Of a stretch of 47,032 bases of DNA, positions 30,309-37,965 are shown piece after piece. A model generated the notes under the pieces. The model was given only the letters and a program-made list of their open reading frames with translations. It was not told the origin of the DNA and searched no databases. Source of the stretch: Acetatifactor sp. (lineage in GTDB: Bacteria; Bacillota; Clostridia; Lachnospirales; Lachnospiraceae); NCBI GenBank assembly GCA_024693365.1, contig JAILLF010000055.1:1-47032 (forward strand), written 5' to 3'. The position numbers and the translations under genes are program-made. Each line of letters opens with the position of its first letter. Position 1 is the stretch's first letter.

Positions 30309-32678
30309 TTATTCATAAAGCCATAACTGCGTTGCCCATGCCGTATGCCTTGAAGGATCGATCCTTCGTTGCGCCTCACAGGGTTCCTTTTCCGCATTGC
30401 CATACCAAGTTCCCAAATACCGCAGGTTTGAAACGCTCTTGTCCTCACACAAAAGAAGGCGCAGGAGCATGCTGTCTGCCAAGTTGTCCGTACAGATCAC
30501 GCCACAATAACGATTCCCCTCTTTGACAAGAACAACGCTTGGCTTCGAATCCTCCGTCTGAATCCGTTCATCCTGTAGCTTCACGCCATCCTGCCAAACG
30601 CAAATGCGACCAAGCTCATATAGCTTGCCTGAAGCGTCATGATAATCCGCGCTCACGTGACCCTGCGAATCCTCCGTCACGTGCAACACAATGCCCGATC
30701 CGATCATCTCTAGATCCGCTTTCCCTTCTTCGTCCAAGGCAACGGAGCTCTTGGAAATGCGATAACTCACGTCCTCCGTCACTCTTCCTTCTTTCGGATC
30801 CCAGAAACCATAATATGTGATCGCATCAATCTTGCCCATCAGATCCGTGCTGAGAGTTAATGCCACGGTATTTGAATCCAGCGGATGCGTCTCATCCAAA
30901 AGGCTCTCGTCCACGTTAGCGGCTTTTAACACGCCTGCTGCCTCCTCTCGCTCCATGGGCAAAATTTGAAGGAGCAATGCAATGGCATCCGTTTCATCCA
31001 TGCCGCCATTCATGAGAGCATACAAGACATCCAGATTAGACTCGTTTATCATTCGAAAGATCCCAGCTGAGAGCTTCGGATCATCCGTCATAAGTGCCCT
31101 TCCCAAAAACCAATTGGCCCTTCCGCTACTTGTTCCGCCGTCGGAAAGGCTCCTCCTTTGCCCGGCAAACTGGACGTAATATCCGTCATCCCACCATCCG
31201 GCCACGGCCGTATCCTGTGGCGTATTCTCCCGAAGATACTTCATGGCCTGCGCCCTGCCATCTGAAATCAGGGACGGTGACTGACCTGAGCTCGTCCATG
31301 CGCCCAAAGCAGCAGGAAATACGGTGAGAATCGAAAGGAAAATGCACGCTGCAAGAAAGCACTTTTGAAATACTTTCTTCTTGAACCTTATGCACTTTGT
31401 TAACCGTCCAAGAAGTAAGCCTCCCATGACGGAGATCGGCAGTACGGCAATCTCTGCATATCTTACGCCCGTAAAAGCATACTTTAGCGAAAAGAAAAGC
31501 CATGGCAGGAAAAACGTGACCTCAACGACCGTTGGAACCACGGATTCCTTGCGCTGCCTCGCTTCCTCCTCGCTGCGTTTTAGCGGAAAAACCAAAAGCA
31601 AAATGGTCAGCGGAATCATCACGCCTGCCAGGAAACAAGGCAGGGCACCGCCCAGCATGCCCAGAAGCGATTTCGTGTTTGCCAGATATAGCTTTAGCGG
31701 TGACCATCCGGCAATCTTCCGGATCTTCATCATCTCGCCCGTATACTGAAAGGCATTGGGCATGGCCGCGGAGGAAACGCCCGTTGCAAAACGGATCGTT
31801 CCAAACGCGTTGAGCAGTCGGTCCATGGCTTCGGATCCGTCCACAAAAAAAAGAAGCACTACGGAAAACAGATGTGAAAGCAAGGCGCCCCGAAACACCT
31901 TAAATTTCCTAAGCCACGGGTGTTCCGGCAAAAACTTCGAAGGCAACAACAAAACAATCAAGGACGGCAAAATGGCGCACACTAACGCCAAAAGGAAATA
32001 GGTCCTGGACGCGCCCCAAACACAGTACATTCCCGTCATCCCCAAAGCACTGAAAAATGCAAAGAGAAACTGACGCTTTAATTTTTCTTCCTGCATGCAC
32101 TTTAGCTGGCTGAGCAGGTACGTCAATGGCAGAACGCCCAAAAACATGTCCGTGTCATAGAATCCTGCGTGGGTGTGGACGACAAAGGGAATGGCGCAGC
32201 CTGCTAGCACGCCGGCCGCCACGCCTCCCATAAGACCAACCCTCGATCGCACGTACAAAAATGCCGGAACGGCCGCCAGACCACTCAGCACAGGTCCCAT
32301 CCAGATGGCAACCTGCACCAGAGTAACGCCAAAGAGCGAGAAAACATACCTCCACAACAAATATGCCAAGGAAGGAAAGCCCTCCGGCATAAAGCTGCTA
32401 TGCGCTACTTTTCGTAACCTTTGACCGATCTTCAGATCATCCGAGCGATAGTCAAAAAGCGTGACCTTCCCGGCCTCCGCCATCTCCGCCGTCTTTCGCA
32501 GATAATAATAGGAATCCATCTCCGTCAGATAAGGCTCCCCGTTTTCATCCTGCATATACTGCTTTTCTTCCGGTTCCGTGGCCGGCAACAAATATGCCCG
32601 CGCCCGGACAAGAAATGCATACGACAAAATCAAAACCAGCGGCAATATGGTAAGCAGGATCTTTTTTGTCTTATTCAT
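30309..32678 (-). CDS. STT3-family oligosaccharyltransferase-like membrane protein
   Basis: 789 residues: about 13 membrane helices (to ~455) and a soluble C-terminal domain. All active-site elements of STT3/PglB/AglB are visible in order: the first acidic motif in T-E-M-D-S-Y-Y-Y-L-R (D55), the second acidic motif F-Y-D-T-D (175-177), Y-T-G-E (E315, in the place of the TIxE/SVSE glutamate), G-V-R-Y (R406, compare the conserved RF) and the sequon-binding W-W-D-D-G-Y at 495-500. STT3 enzymes move lipid-linked oligosaccharides to Asn of N-x-S/T outside the membrane. Finding one in a clostridium inside a RiPP cluster is unusual. A GT4 gene lies 22 bases upstream. Confidence 0.88.
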   Translation of the reverse strand: MNKTKKILLTILPLVLILSYAFLVRARAYLLPATEPEEKQYMQDENGEPYLTEMDSYYYLRKTAEMAEAGKVTLFDYRSDDLKIGQRLRKVAHSSFMPEGFPSLAYLLWRYVFSLFGVTLVQVAIWMGPVLSGLAAVPAFLYVRSRVGLMGGVAAGVLAGCAIPFVVHTHAGFYDTDMFLGVLPLTYLLSQLKCMQEEKLKRQFLFAFFSALGMTGMYCVWGASRTYFLLALVCAILPSLIVLLLPSKFLPEHPWLRKFKVFRGALLSHLFSVVLLFFVDGSEAMDRLLNAFGTIRFATGVSSAAMPNAFQYTGEMMKIRKIAGWSPLKLYLANTKSLLGMLGGALPCFLAGVMIPLTILLLVFPLKRSEEEARQRKESVVPTVVEVTFFLPWLFFSLKYAFTGVRYAEIAVLPISVMGGLLLGRLTKCIRFKKKVFQKCFLAACIFLSILTVFPAALGAWTSSGQSPSLISDGRAQAMKYLRENTPQDTAVAGWWDDGYYVQFAGQRRSLSDGGTSSGRANWFLGRALMTDDPKLSAGIFRMINESNLDVLYALMNGGMDETDAIALLLQILPMEREEAAGVLKAANVDESLLDETHPLDSNTVALTLSTDLMGKIDAITYYGFWDPKEGRVTEDVSYRISKSSVALDEEGKADLEMIGSGIVLHVTEDSQGHVSADYHDASGKLYELGRICVWQDGVKLQDERIQTEDSKPSVVLVKEGNRYCGVICTDNLADSMLLRLLLCEDKSVSNLRYLGTWYGNAEKEPCEAQRRIDPSRHTAWATQLWLYE

Positions 32679-32700
32679 AAAAAGTCTCCAATTCTGTCAA

Positions 32701-33918
32701 TTAGTTGGAAAAGCGGTGACCCAATAACATATACGACTGTTCCTGCAGACACTTCTCCAACGGGTATCGATCCAAGATCACGTCTCTGGCAGCAAGACGA
32801 AGTCTTTCCCTCAAAGATGAATCTGACAAAGCTTCTTCGATACGATCAGCAATTTTCTCCGGAGATTGATAATCTGTCAGCAAACCATTGATGCCATCTT
32901 CAATCACTTCTTCCACGGGCGGTGATGCCGAGGCCACCAGACAACAGCCGGTTGACATGGCCTGAAGCATGGACCAGGATAAGACATACGGAATTGTTAG
33001 ATATACGTGCACGTCAGATATTCGAAGCAATGATAAAAACCGCTCTCTGGGAAGCCAATCGAAAAAATGAACACGGGATGCATCAAAGCCTCCTTTTTCC
33101 TCCTCGAGCTGCTTCCAACTCTGATTCCGGTTGGGCTTCGGCCCATAAGCCGGTTTCTCTCTGCCCGCCAAGATTACGTGACAGCGGGGACGACGCTTTA
33201 ACAAGAGCCTGATGGCATCCATAAAGACAGGAAAGCATCTCATGGGCTCAAATCCCCTGGAAGCATAGGTCACAATCTCATCCTTCTCCGACAGCCCTAG
33301 GTTCCATTTTGCAAGCTCTGCTTCCCTGCTTGAGATCGGAGCGTAAAACCTCGTGTCAATCCCTTCATGGATGACTGTCATGGTATCCCGATATTGGGCG
33401 GGAAACACACTCTTTTGCCAATGCGTGGGCACGTGGCGCACGTCACAGGCGTCTAATTGTTTAAGTGTTTCCATGTTCTGTAATCGAAGGATTGATCGAT
33501 AGTCATTGAAATCCATGTGATTTCGCCATCCCAATGCATCATAAACCGATGCATCGAAAAACCATTCGAAATATCCAATCAGCTTTGCTTTTGGGAACAA
33601 ATCCTTAAGGAATAAAACACCTCCCCAGCCAGAACGTCCGTAGATCACGTCTGGATAATAGGACTCATGATCTCGCATTATTTTCAAGGCCTGATACACT
33701 GCCTGGGCTTCCCCAAGGTGAGGAAACTTCTCAAACGTTTCTAATCCTTCACGTGACATTTCCGCCTCTTGATAAAGACGCACCTTTACCCCGGGAATCC
33801 TGTTAAGTTCGGCATTATGAGTAAGAAAAACAACTTGAATTACAGGATTTCTTGCCAAAAAGGCTGCGAGATACTCAAATTGCCCCCAATTACGTGGATG
33901 AATCAAAAGCACTTTCAT
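32701..33918 (-). CDS. GT4-family glycosyltransferase of the RiPP cluster
   Basis: 405 residues from the ATG at 33918 (GGAG nine bases upstream); a TTG at 33933 is less likely. The two Rossmann-like halves are seen: M-K-V-L-L-I-H-P-R at the start, and in the second half V-T-Y-A-S-R-G-F-E-P-M-R, C-H-V-I-L-A-G, H-V-Y-L-T-I-P-Y and S-W-S-M-L-Q-A-M-S-T-G-C-x-L-V-A-S, followed by P-x-V-E-E-V-I-E-D-G-x-N-G-L-L, the nucleotide-sugar site of GT4 enzymes. It should act in the cytoplasm on a lipid or peptide acceptor. Next to an STT3 protein, building the lipid-linked donor is a reasonable inference; direct glycosylation of the peptide is the alternative. Confidence 0.87.
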   Translation of the reverse strand: MKVLLIHPRNWGQFEYLAAFLARNPVIQVVFLTHNAELNRIPGVKVRLYQEAEMSREGLETFEKFPHLGEAQAVYQALKIMRDHESYYPDVIYGRSGWGGVLFLKDLFPKAKLIGYFEWFFDASVYDALGWRNHMDFNDYRSILRLQNMETLKQLDACDVRHVPTHWQKSVFPAQYRDTMTVIHEGIDTRFYAPISSREAELAKWNLGLSEKDEIVTYASRGFEPMRCFPVFMDAIRLLLKRRPRCHVILAGREKPAYGPKPNRNQSWKQLEEEKGGFDASRVHFFDWLPRERFLSLLRISDVHVYLTIPYVLSWSMLQAMSTGCCLVASASPPVEEVIEDGINGLLTDYQSPEKIADRIEEALSDSSLRERLRLAARDVILDRYPLEKCLQEQSYMLLGHRFSN

Positions 33919-34210
33919 GGTATCAATCTCCAAGCAAGAAAATTCTTAAAAACCAACTTCGTTATACAAAGTATCCACTTCATCCCTAAAACCAACCCCT
34001 CTTTGCAAAAACCTTGTGCACCATTTGTTCAGAAGGTATCATTTTCTTGTCATAAAGATGCCTTTTTGACATGGCATTGGTTCCGTCGCATAGATAGAAA
34101 TAAGAGTCCTTCTTAAGTCAGACAGGGCTCTTTTCTTTGTGTCTCTATAATGTGTTATATCGGTGACTCTTATCCGGGGCATGGATACTCCGCATGGGTA
34201 TTTAAGGTTG
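33919..34210. other. Spacer after the precursor gene
   Basis: 292 bases, richer in A+T than its neighbours, between the precursor stop and the glycosyltransferase start. All three minus-strand frames were read: stops are frequent and no second precursor is visible. It holds the hairpin at 34102-34132. Two AAAACCAAC motifs occur at about 33949 and 33989. Confidence 0.65.
34102..34132 (-). terminator. Hairpin after the precursor gene, possible leaky terminator
   Basis: AAGAGTCC (34102-34109) and GGGCTCTT (34125-34132) form an eight-base-pair stem with one wobble. On the minus strand it is followed by ATTTCTATC, a weak U-rich tail. It lies about 80 bases after the precursor stop. Such partial terminators commonly make precursor mRNA more abundant than the downstream enzyme mRNA in RiPP operons. 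Confidence 0.5.
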
Positions 34211-34450
34211 TCACCCTCCTACAGCCACGCATATCGAATCATGGCTGATTGTTCCGTTGTTATTAAGGCCATAGCAAGGTGCGGCATATCCCGGGCAACT
34301 TCCCCCGTCAGAAGCACAGATCACGTCCGAACAGCTATAATCCGGATCACATCCATAATGCAAATCTTCATAGCAACCCGTAGACGACGTGATCACGTCA
34401 TTTAATACTACGATCACCATGTTGGGTTTTTCATATTTTTGCTTTGTCAT
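34211..34450 (-). CDS. Putative RiPP precursor peptide with seven core cysteines and an N-G-T sequon
   Basis: 79 residues, ATG with AAAGGAG upstream. The leader M-T-K-Q-K-Y-E-K-P-N-M-V-I-V-V-L-N-D-V-I has the YxKPxM...DVI pattern of many clostridial natural-product precursors. From residue 22 the sequence becomes a core rich in Cys, Gly, Asp, Ser and Tyr: cysteines at 26, 34, 40, 45, 52, 59 and 74, and a final G-G. N65-G66-T67 is a consensus N-glycosylation site. There is no transmembrane segment or Sec signal. It lies between a PqqD-like gene and a glycosyltransferase gene, downstream of a radical SAM-SPASM gene, so thioether or other radical crosslinks on Cys are plausible. The exact class is unknown. 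Confidence 0.85.
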   Translation of the reverse strand: MTKQKYEKPNMVIVVLNDVITSSTGCYEDLHYGCDPDYSCSDVICASDGGSCPGYAAPCYGLNNNGTISHDSICVAVGG

Positions 34451-34472
34451 TTCCGCTAACTCCTTTCAAAAC

Positions 34473-34739
34473 TTAGTTCCCCTCTTCCAGAGCATTGATG
34501 CTTCGCAAGGTTGTCAGAATTTCACGAATGTCTCCTGCGATCTGTTCCCTGGGCGCATCATATTTTGCATATAATGCATCCACGATCTCTTCTTCCGTCG
34601 TCTCTTTCTTCAGCAGTTCCACGATGTATGCCGCCGTTTTGTTGCTGCGCGCGATGCCGCCAAAAGCCTCTGCGCTGACTGGCACCAAAAACTGCGTGTC
34701 ATCAATGTCCTGCGTGATAAAACATGATTTCAATTTCAT
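34473..34739 (-). CDS. PqqD-family RiPP recognition protein
   Basis: 88 residues with the PqqD winged-helix layout: three N-terminal strands (L-K-S-C-F-I-T-Q-D-I, T-Q-F-L-V-P-V), then N-K-T-A-A-Y-I-V-E-L-L, E-E-E-I-V-D-A-L-Y-A-K-Y-D-A and a C-terminal helix D-I-R-E-I-L-T-T-L-R-S-I-N-A-L. These domains bind the leader of the precursor peptide and present it to the radical SAM enzyme. It is encoded 17 bases after the radical SAM gene and 22 bases before the precursor. Confidence 0.92.
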   Translation of the reverse strand: MKLKSCFITQDIDDTQFLVPVSAEAFGGIARSNKTAAYIVELLKKETTEEEIVDALYAKYDAPREQIAGDIREILTTLRSINALEEGN

Positions 34740-34756
34740 GATTCATAATCCTCTCT

Positions 34757-36100
34757 TTAGCAGACCGGCAACTGGTCTTCCGTCGACGCTACGTCTTTCG
34801 TGGCCCTCAGTATGCGCTCCATGTTTTTTTCAAATTGCATCTGGCGTTTTTCCCTGCAGTGAGTGTCATATACGGGGCAGGCCGCAAAGGACGTGCAATC
34901 CGGCAAAAACGGGCATTTCCGGCACTTTTCCCGGGTTTTGTCCGTACGGCAAAAGCTTTCCTTCGTCTCCTCGTCCGTCACGCCATGGAAAATGTCTCCG
35001 AAGAGCGCTTCCTTCGGGCAATGTTCACAGGAATATAGACTCCCGTCCGGCGCAATGACAACGCTTCCCTTGTCTGCCATGCAATGATGGATGCGAAGCT
35101 TAAGACCTCCGCCACTGTATGAGATGGCTCTGAATCCGGCTTCCCGGATCCGGTCCTCCAGTTCCATCGCCTTTTCCCATAGAAACAGGTCGTTCTCGCC
35201 CATTCGCACGGCGTTCAGCGGCGCTACGTAAACATGTACCTTTTGTTTGTCGGCGATATTTTGGGAAAGGTCAGACAGGAGTTCCGGGATGCCTGCAAGG
35301 TTTTCCTCGTCTGCGTTACAGCGAACGGAAACGGAGATATTCCGTGCCGTCAGGCGGCCTATTGCATCCAAAACTTCCTGATACGTATCATGATACCGCA
35401 AATATTGCTTTCTTGCAATATAATCCTTTTCCGCGCCGTCCATGGAAACTTGAACGTTTCGAATCTTCCAGGGGCCTGCCATCTTGTCGGCCACGGCGTC
35501 AGTCAAAAGACTTGCGTTGGTGATCATGCTGGAAACGTATTCCACGCCCTCCGCCTGTAAACGTTCGCAGATCCGATCGATGATGCTTTCGCCCATCAGC
35601 GGCTCGCCGCCAAACCAGCCGATCTCGATCCTTCCCTCGGCCTTAGTCTGCAGGATATACTGCACTGTCTGCTCTGCGATCTCGGGAGTCATGGTCACCT
35701 GCTTCATACCCTCTTCGTAGCAGTAAACGCACCGCGCGTTGCAGGCAAACGTTGGCAGGATCGTATAGCCCTGAATGCCCTTAGCCTTGTGGAAGATGCG
35801 AAGCATGCGGGACGTGCCCTCATAAAATGCGCATTCATCCTTGCCTTCGGGGACGAGAAAATACCCCTCCATTAATGCCGTCAGATCAGGGCTTCCCGCG
35901 ATCTCTACAGCGGCGATGGCCTGCTCCAGGGGATGCTCAAGTTCCCATAGTTGCCTTGTCATGGTGTGATAGAGAAAATGCCTATCCCCGTAAACGTAAG
36001 ACAGGGCAAACTGGGACAGGACATAGTTTGCCTCCTCGCGGAGTTTTTGAACCGGGAGAATCTTCCGCAGGACTTGATCCGGTTTTGACAATTCTTTCAT
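34757..36100 (-). CDS. Radical SAM/SPASM peptide maturase
   Basis: 447 residues. The radical SAM cluster motif C-N-A-R-C-V-Y-C is at 120-127 (CxxxCxxC), G-G-E-P at 164-167 and the M-D-G-A-E segment at about 220-224. The SPASM domain has cysteines at 340, 358, 361, 384, 393, 396, 402, 408 and 415, enough for two auxiliary [4Fe-4S] clusters. About 110 residues precede the radical SAM core, as in peptide-modifying members. Such enzymes form thioether, C-C or C-O links on ribosomal peptides. It begins only 42 bases after the holB stop, with GGGAG upstream and no clear terminator in between, so read-through from the holB operon is possible. Confidence 0.93.
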   Translation of the reverse strand: MKELSKPDQVLRKILPVQKLREEANYVLSQFALSYVYGDRHFLYHTMTRQLWELEHPLEQAIAAVEIAGSPDLTALMEGYFLVPEGKDECAFYEGTSRMLRIFHKAKGIQGYTILPTFACNARCVYCYEEGMKQVTMTPEIAEQTVQYILQTKAEGRIEIGWFGGEPLMGESIIDRICERLQAEGVEYVSSMITNASLLTDAVADKMAGPWKIRNVQVSMDGAEKDYIARKQYLRYHDTYQEVLDAIGRLTARNISVSVRCNADEENLAGIPELLSDLSQNIADKQKVHVYVAPLNAVRMGENDLFLWEKAMELEDRIREAGFRAISYSGGGLKLRIHHCMADKGSVVIAPDGSLYSCEHCPKEALFGDIFHGVTDEETKESFCRTDKTREKCRKCPFLPDCTSFAACPVYDTHCREKRQMQFEKNMERILRATKDVASTEDQLPVC

Positions 36101-36142
36101 GCTCTGCTCTCCCTTTTGTTTTTGTGTTTTGTCATTTTATTA

Positions 36143-37150
36143 TCAGCCGTTTTCCTTCATGGTGAGGAACAAAAGCTCCATCACAAGGTCAGGATTCACG
36201 TTGGCGTCGAGGCGCTTCTTTGCTTTCTCCAGCGCCTCAAGGACTGCTTCAATGCCTTCATAGCTGCTACGCCTTGCAACTGCCCGCAGTGCGCTTCCTT
36301 CCTCGCGGAACACAAGGTGATTCATGTCATTCGTCGCCTTAAACAAAAGCACGTCACGGTACCACACCGTCATAATGTCGATGAGGTCATTCCGGTCAAG
36401 CTTATATTCCTTGATCTGATTGGCCGCGGCAACCATCTCGCTCAGCTCCATGTCCTGCACGTACTTCAGGATGGAGAGCGCCTCGTTTTTCATGTTCTCA
36501 AACCCTTCGCTGAAGGCCAGCTGACGGGCTTTTCCGAGATTACCCCTCGCAAACGCAACGCACACGTCTGCCTTATAATCCGTGATCTGAAGCTCAGTCA
36601 TCAAATATTTCTTGATCAAGTGATCGGACACGGGCTTCACGTTCAAAACCACGCAACGGCTGAGGATCGTGGGCAGAAGTGCGTTGACGTTGGTGGTAAG
36701 CAACATAATGACCACGTACTCCGGAGGCTCCTCCAGGGTTTTTAACAGGGCATTCTGCGCCTGCACGGTCATCTTTTCCGCCTCATTCATGATATATACC
36801 TTGTGAGGGCTGGAATAGGGTTTGATGCCAACGTCGCCGCTGATCTGCAGTCGCACGTCATCCACGCCGATGGTGTTTGGCTTCTCGTGCGTCACCTTGA
36901 TGATATCCGGCTGATTGTCAGACAGCGCCTGCCTGCAGGAATGACATTTCTGGCAAGGAACCTCCGCGCCGCCTTCCTTTCCGCGCTCCTCACACTGCAG
37001 CGCCATGGCAAATACCTTCGCAATGAATTCCTTTCCTGAGAACTGTTCGCCGTTTATGATATACGCATGCGATATCTTGCCGGAGGCAATGGCATTTTTC
37101 ATGTGTTCCTTGATCTGATCCTGTCCTATGATATCCTGAAAATCCGCCAT
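36143..37150 (-). CDS. holB: DNA polymerase III subunit delta prime
   Basis: 335 residues from the ATG at 37150 (AAGGAG upstream); the longer frame to 37279 lacks a ribosome site and overlaps the kinase gene. It shows the clamp-loader layout: I-I-G-Q-D-Q-I-K-E-H, S-H-A-Y-I-I-N-G with a degenerate P-loop, zinc cysteines in C-Q-K-C-H-S-C, V-Y-I-M-N-E-A-E-K-M, N-A-L-L-K-T-L-E-E-P-P and L-L-P-T-I-L-S-R-C. It is part of the replication clamp loader. In related bacteria the next gene is ricT; here the RiPP/GTPase island intervenes. Confidence 0.93.
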   Translation of the reverse strand: MADFQDIIGQDQIKEHMKNAIASGKISHAYIINGEQFSGKEFIAKVFAMALQCEERGKEGGAEVPCQKCHSCRQALSDNQPDIIKVTHEKPNTIGVDDVRLQISGDVGIKPYSSPHKVYIMNEAEKMTVQAQNALLKTLEEPPEYVVIMLLTTNVNALLPTILSRCVVLNVKPVSDHLIKKYLMTELQITDYKADVCVAFARGNLGKARQLAFSEGFENMKNEALSILKYVQDMELSEMVAAANQIKEYKLDRNDLIDIMTVWYRDVLLFKATNDMNHLVFREEGSALRAVARRSSYEGIEAVLEALEKAKKRLDANVNPDLVMELLFLTMKENG

Positions 37151-37236
37151 ACGCCCTTCTCCTTCCGTACTTCGAATTTTACGGGCTCTGCCAAAAGACG
37201 CTGCCCTCTTGTCCCGGATTTCCGCCCGGGAATTCC

Positions 37237-37824
37237 TTACAGATTCTCCCTTAAATACGCTTCGATCTCTCCAATGCAACCGTCCAGGTCGTCATTGTAA
37301 AATGCCCTGGGATTCCCTGCTGCCGCAAGCTTCTCTGCCGAAAAGTCCTCTCCGTCTGCCAAAAAGCGTCTGCACATTTCCTCGTATTTCGGCTGCTCCT
37401 GCCGTTTCTCGCGGTCCAAGGCACGCTGTAGCCTTATGCCGTCATCGAGCGTCACAAGTACTGGCAGTACCTTAGCCTCGCCAAAATATGCCCGCAGTGC
37501 CTGATAAGCCTCGAGCGTACCGATGATCAGATAGTCAGCCTCATCCAGGCAAATGCTCCCGTCATTTACGGTAAAATATCTCCAAAGTCCGTGACAAGTA
37601 TTGTATGCGCGGTCTTCAATGATCTTCCCCTGCGCTTTCAGTTCCTGAAAACCCGCTTCATCCGTAAAATGATATTCCGTGCCTTCCCGCTCCCCTGCGC
37701 GGATGGGCCTTGTCGTGTAAGGCACAACCGTGCGGAACGGGATTTCACCCCTCCGAAGCAGCTCCTTATATATGGTGTCCTTGCCGGTGGAACTCTTTCC
37801 CATCAGACAGACAATCTTCCCCAT
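37237..37824 (-). CDS. Guanylate kinase-like P-loop kinase
   Basis: 195 residues. Walker A is G-K-S-S-T-G-K-D-T (9-17) and the GMP-binding region T-T-R-P-I-R-A-G-E-R-E-G-T-E-Y-H-F-T is at about 37-54, both as in guanylate kinase. The C-terminal half is diverged from true Gmk, so the cellular role may differ. It lies between holB and the decarboxylase gene, an arrangement common in Lachnospiraceae. Confidence 0.85.
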   Translation of the reverse strand: MGKIVCLMGKSSTGKDTIYKELLRRGEIPFRTVVPYTTRPIRAGEREGTEYHFTDEAGFQELKAQGKIIEDRAYNTCHGLWRYFTVNDGSICLDEADYLIIGTLEAYQALRAYFGEAKVLPVLVTLDDGIRLQRALDREKRQEQPKYEEMCRRFLADGEDFSAEKLAAAGNPRAFYNDDLDGCIGEIEAYLRENL

Positions 37825-37965
37825 GTCTTTTCTCCCCCCAAGTATCTCCGTACGCTTTCCCGCGCTATCGTGTTCTCACGCCGTCGTCATGCTTCCATAC
37901 TCAGACCTGTCCTCACGCCGCGGCGTCATGCATTCCTGCGCAACTGCATTATCGCACCCCTGTCG
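37825..37965. other. Intergenic spacer with a short imperfect duplication
   Basis: Between the decarboxylase-family gene and the kinase gene. Two related segments, CTCACGCCGTCGTCATGC (about 37874) and CTCACGCCGCGGCGTCATGC (about 37912), lie 38 bases apart. No gene is seen. Confidence 0.5.

Noticed and set aside
34211..34450. Lantibiotic or lasso peptide precursor
   Set aside because: No LanM/LanB/C, cyclodehydratase, asparagine-synthetase-like or B-protein genes are near; the partners are radical SAM and PqqD-like proteins.
36143..37279. Longer start of holB at 37279
   Set aside because: The extra 43 residues (Arg/Ser-rich) have no ribosome site and overlap the kinase gene; the ATG at 37150 has AAGGAG and begins the conserved sequence.
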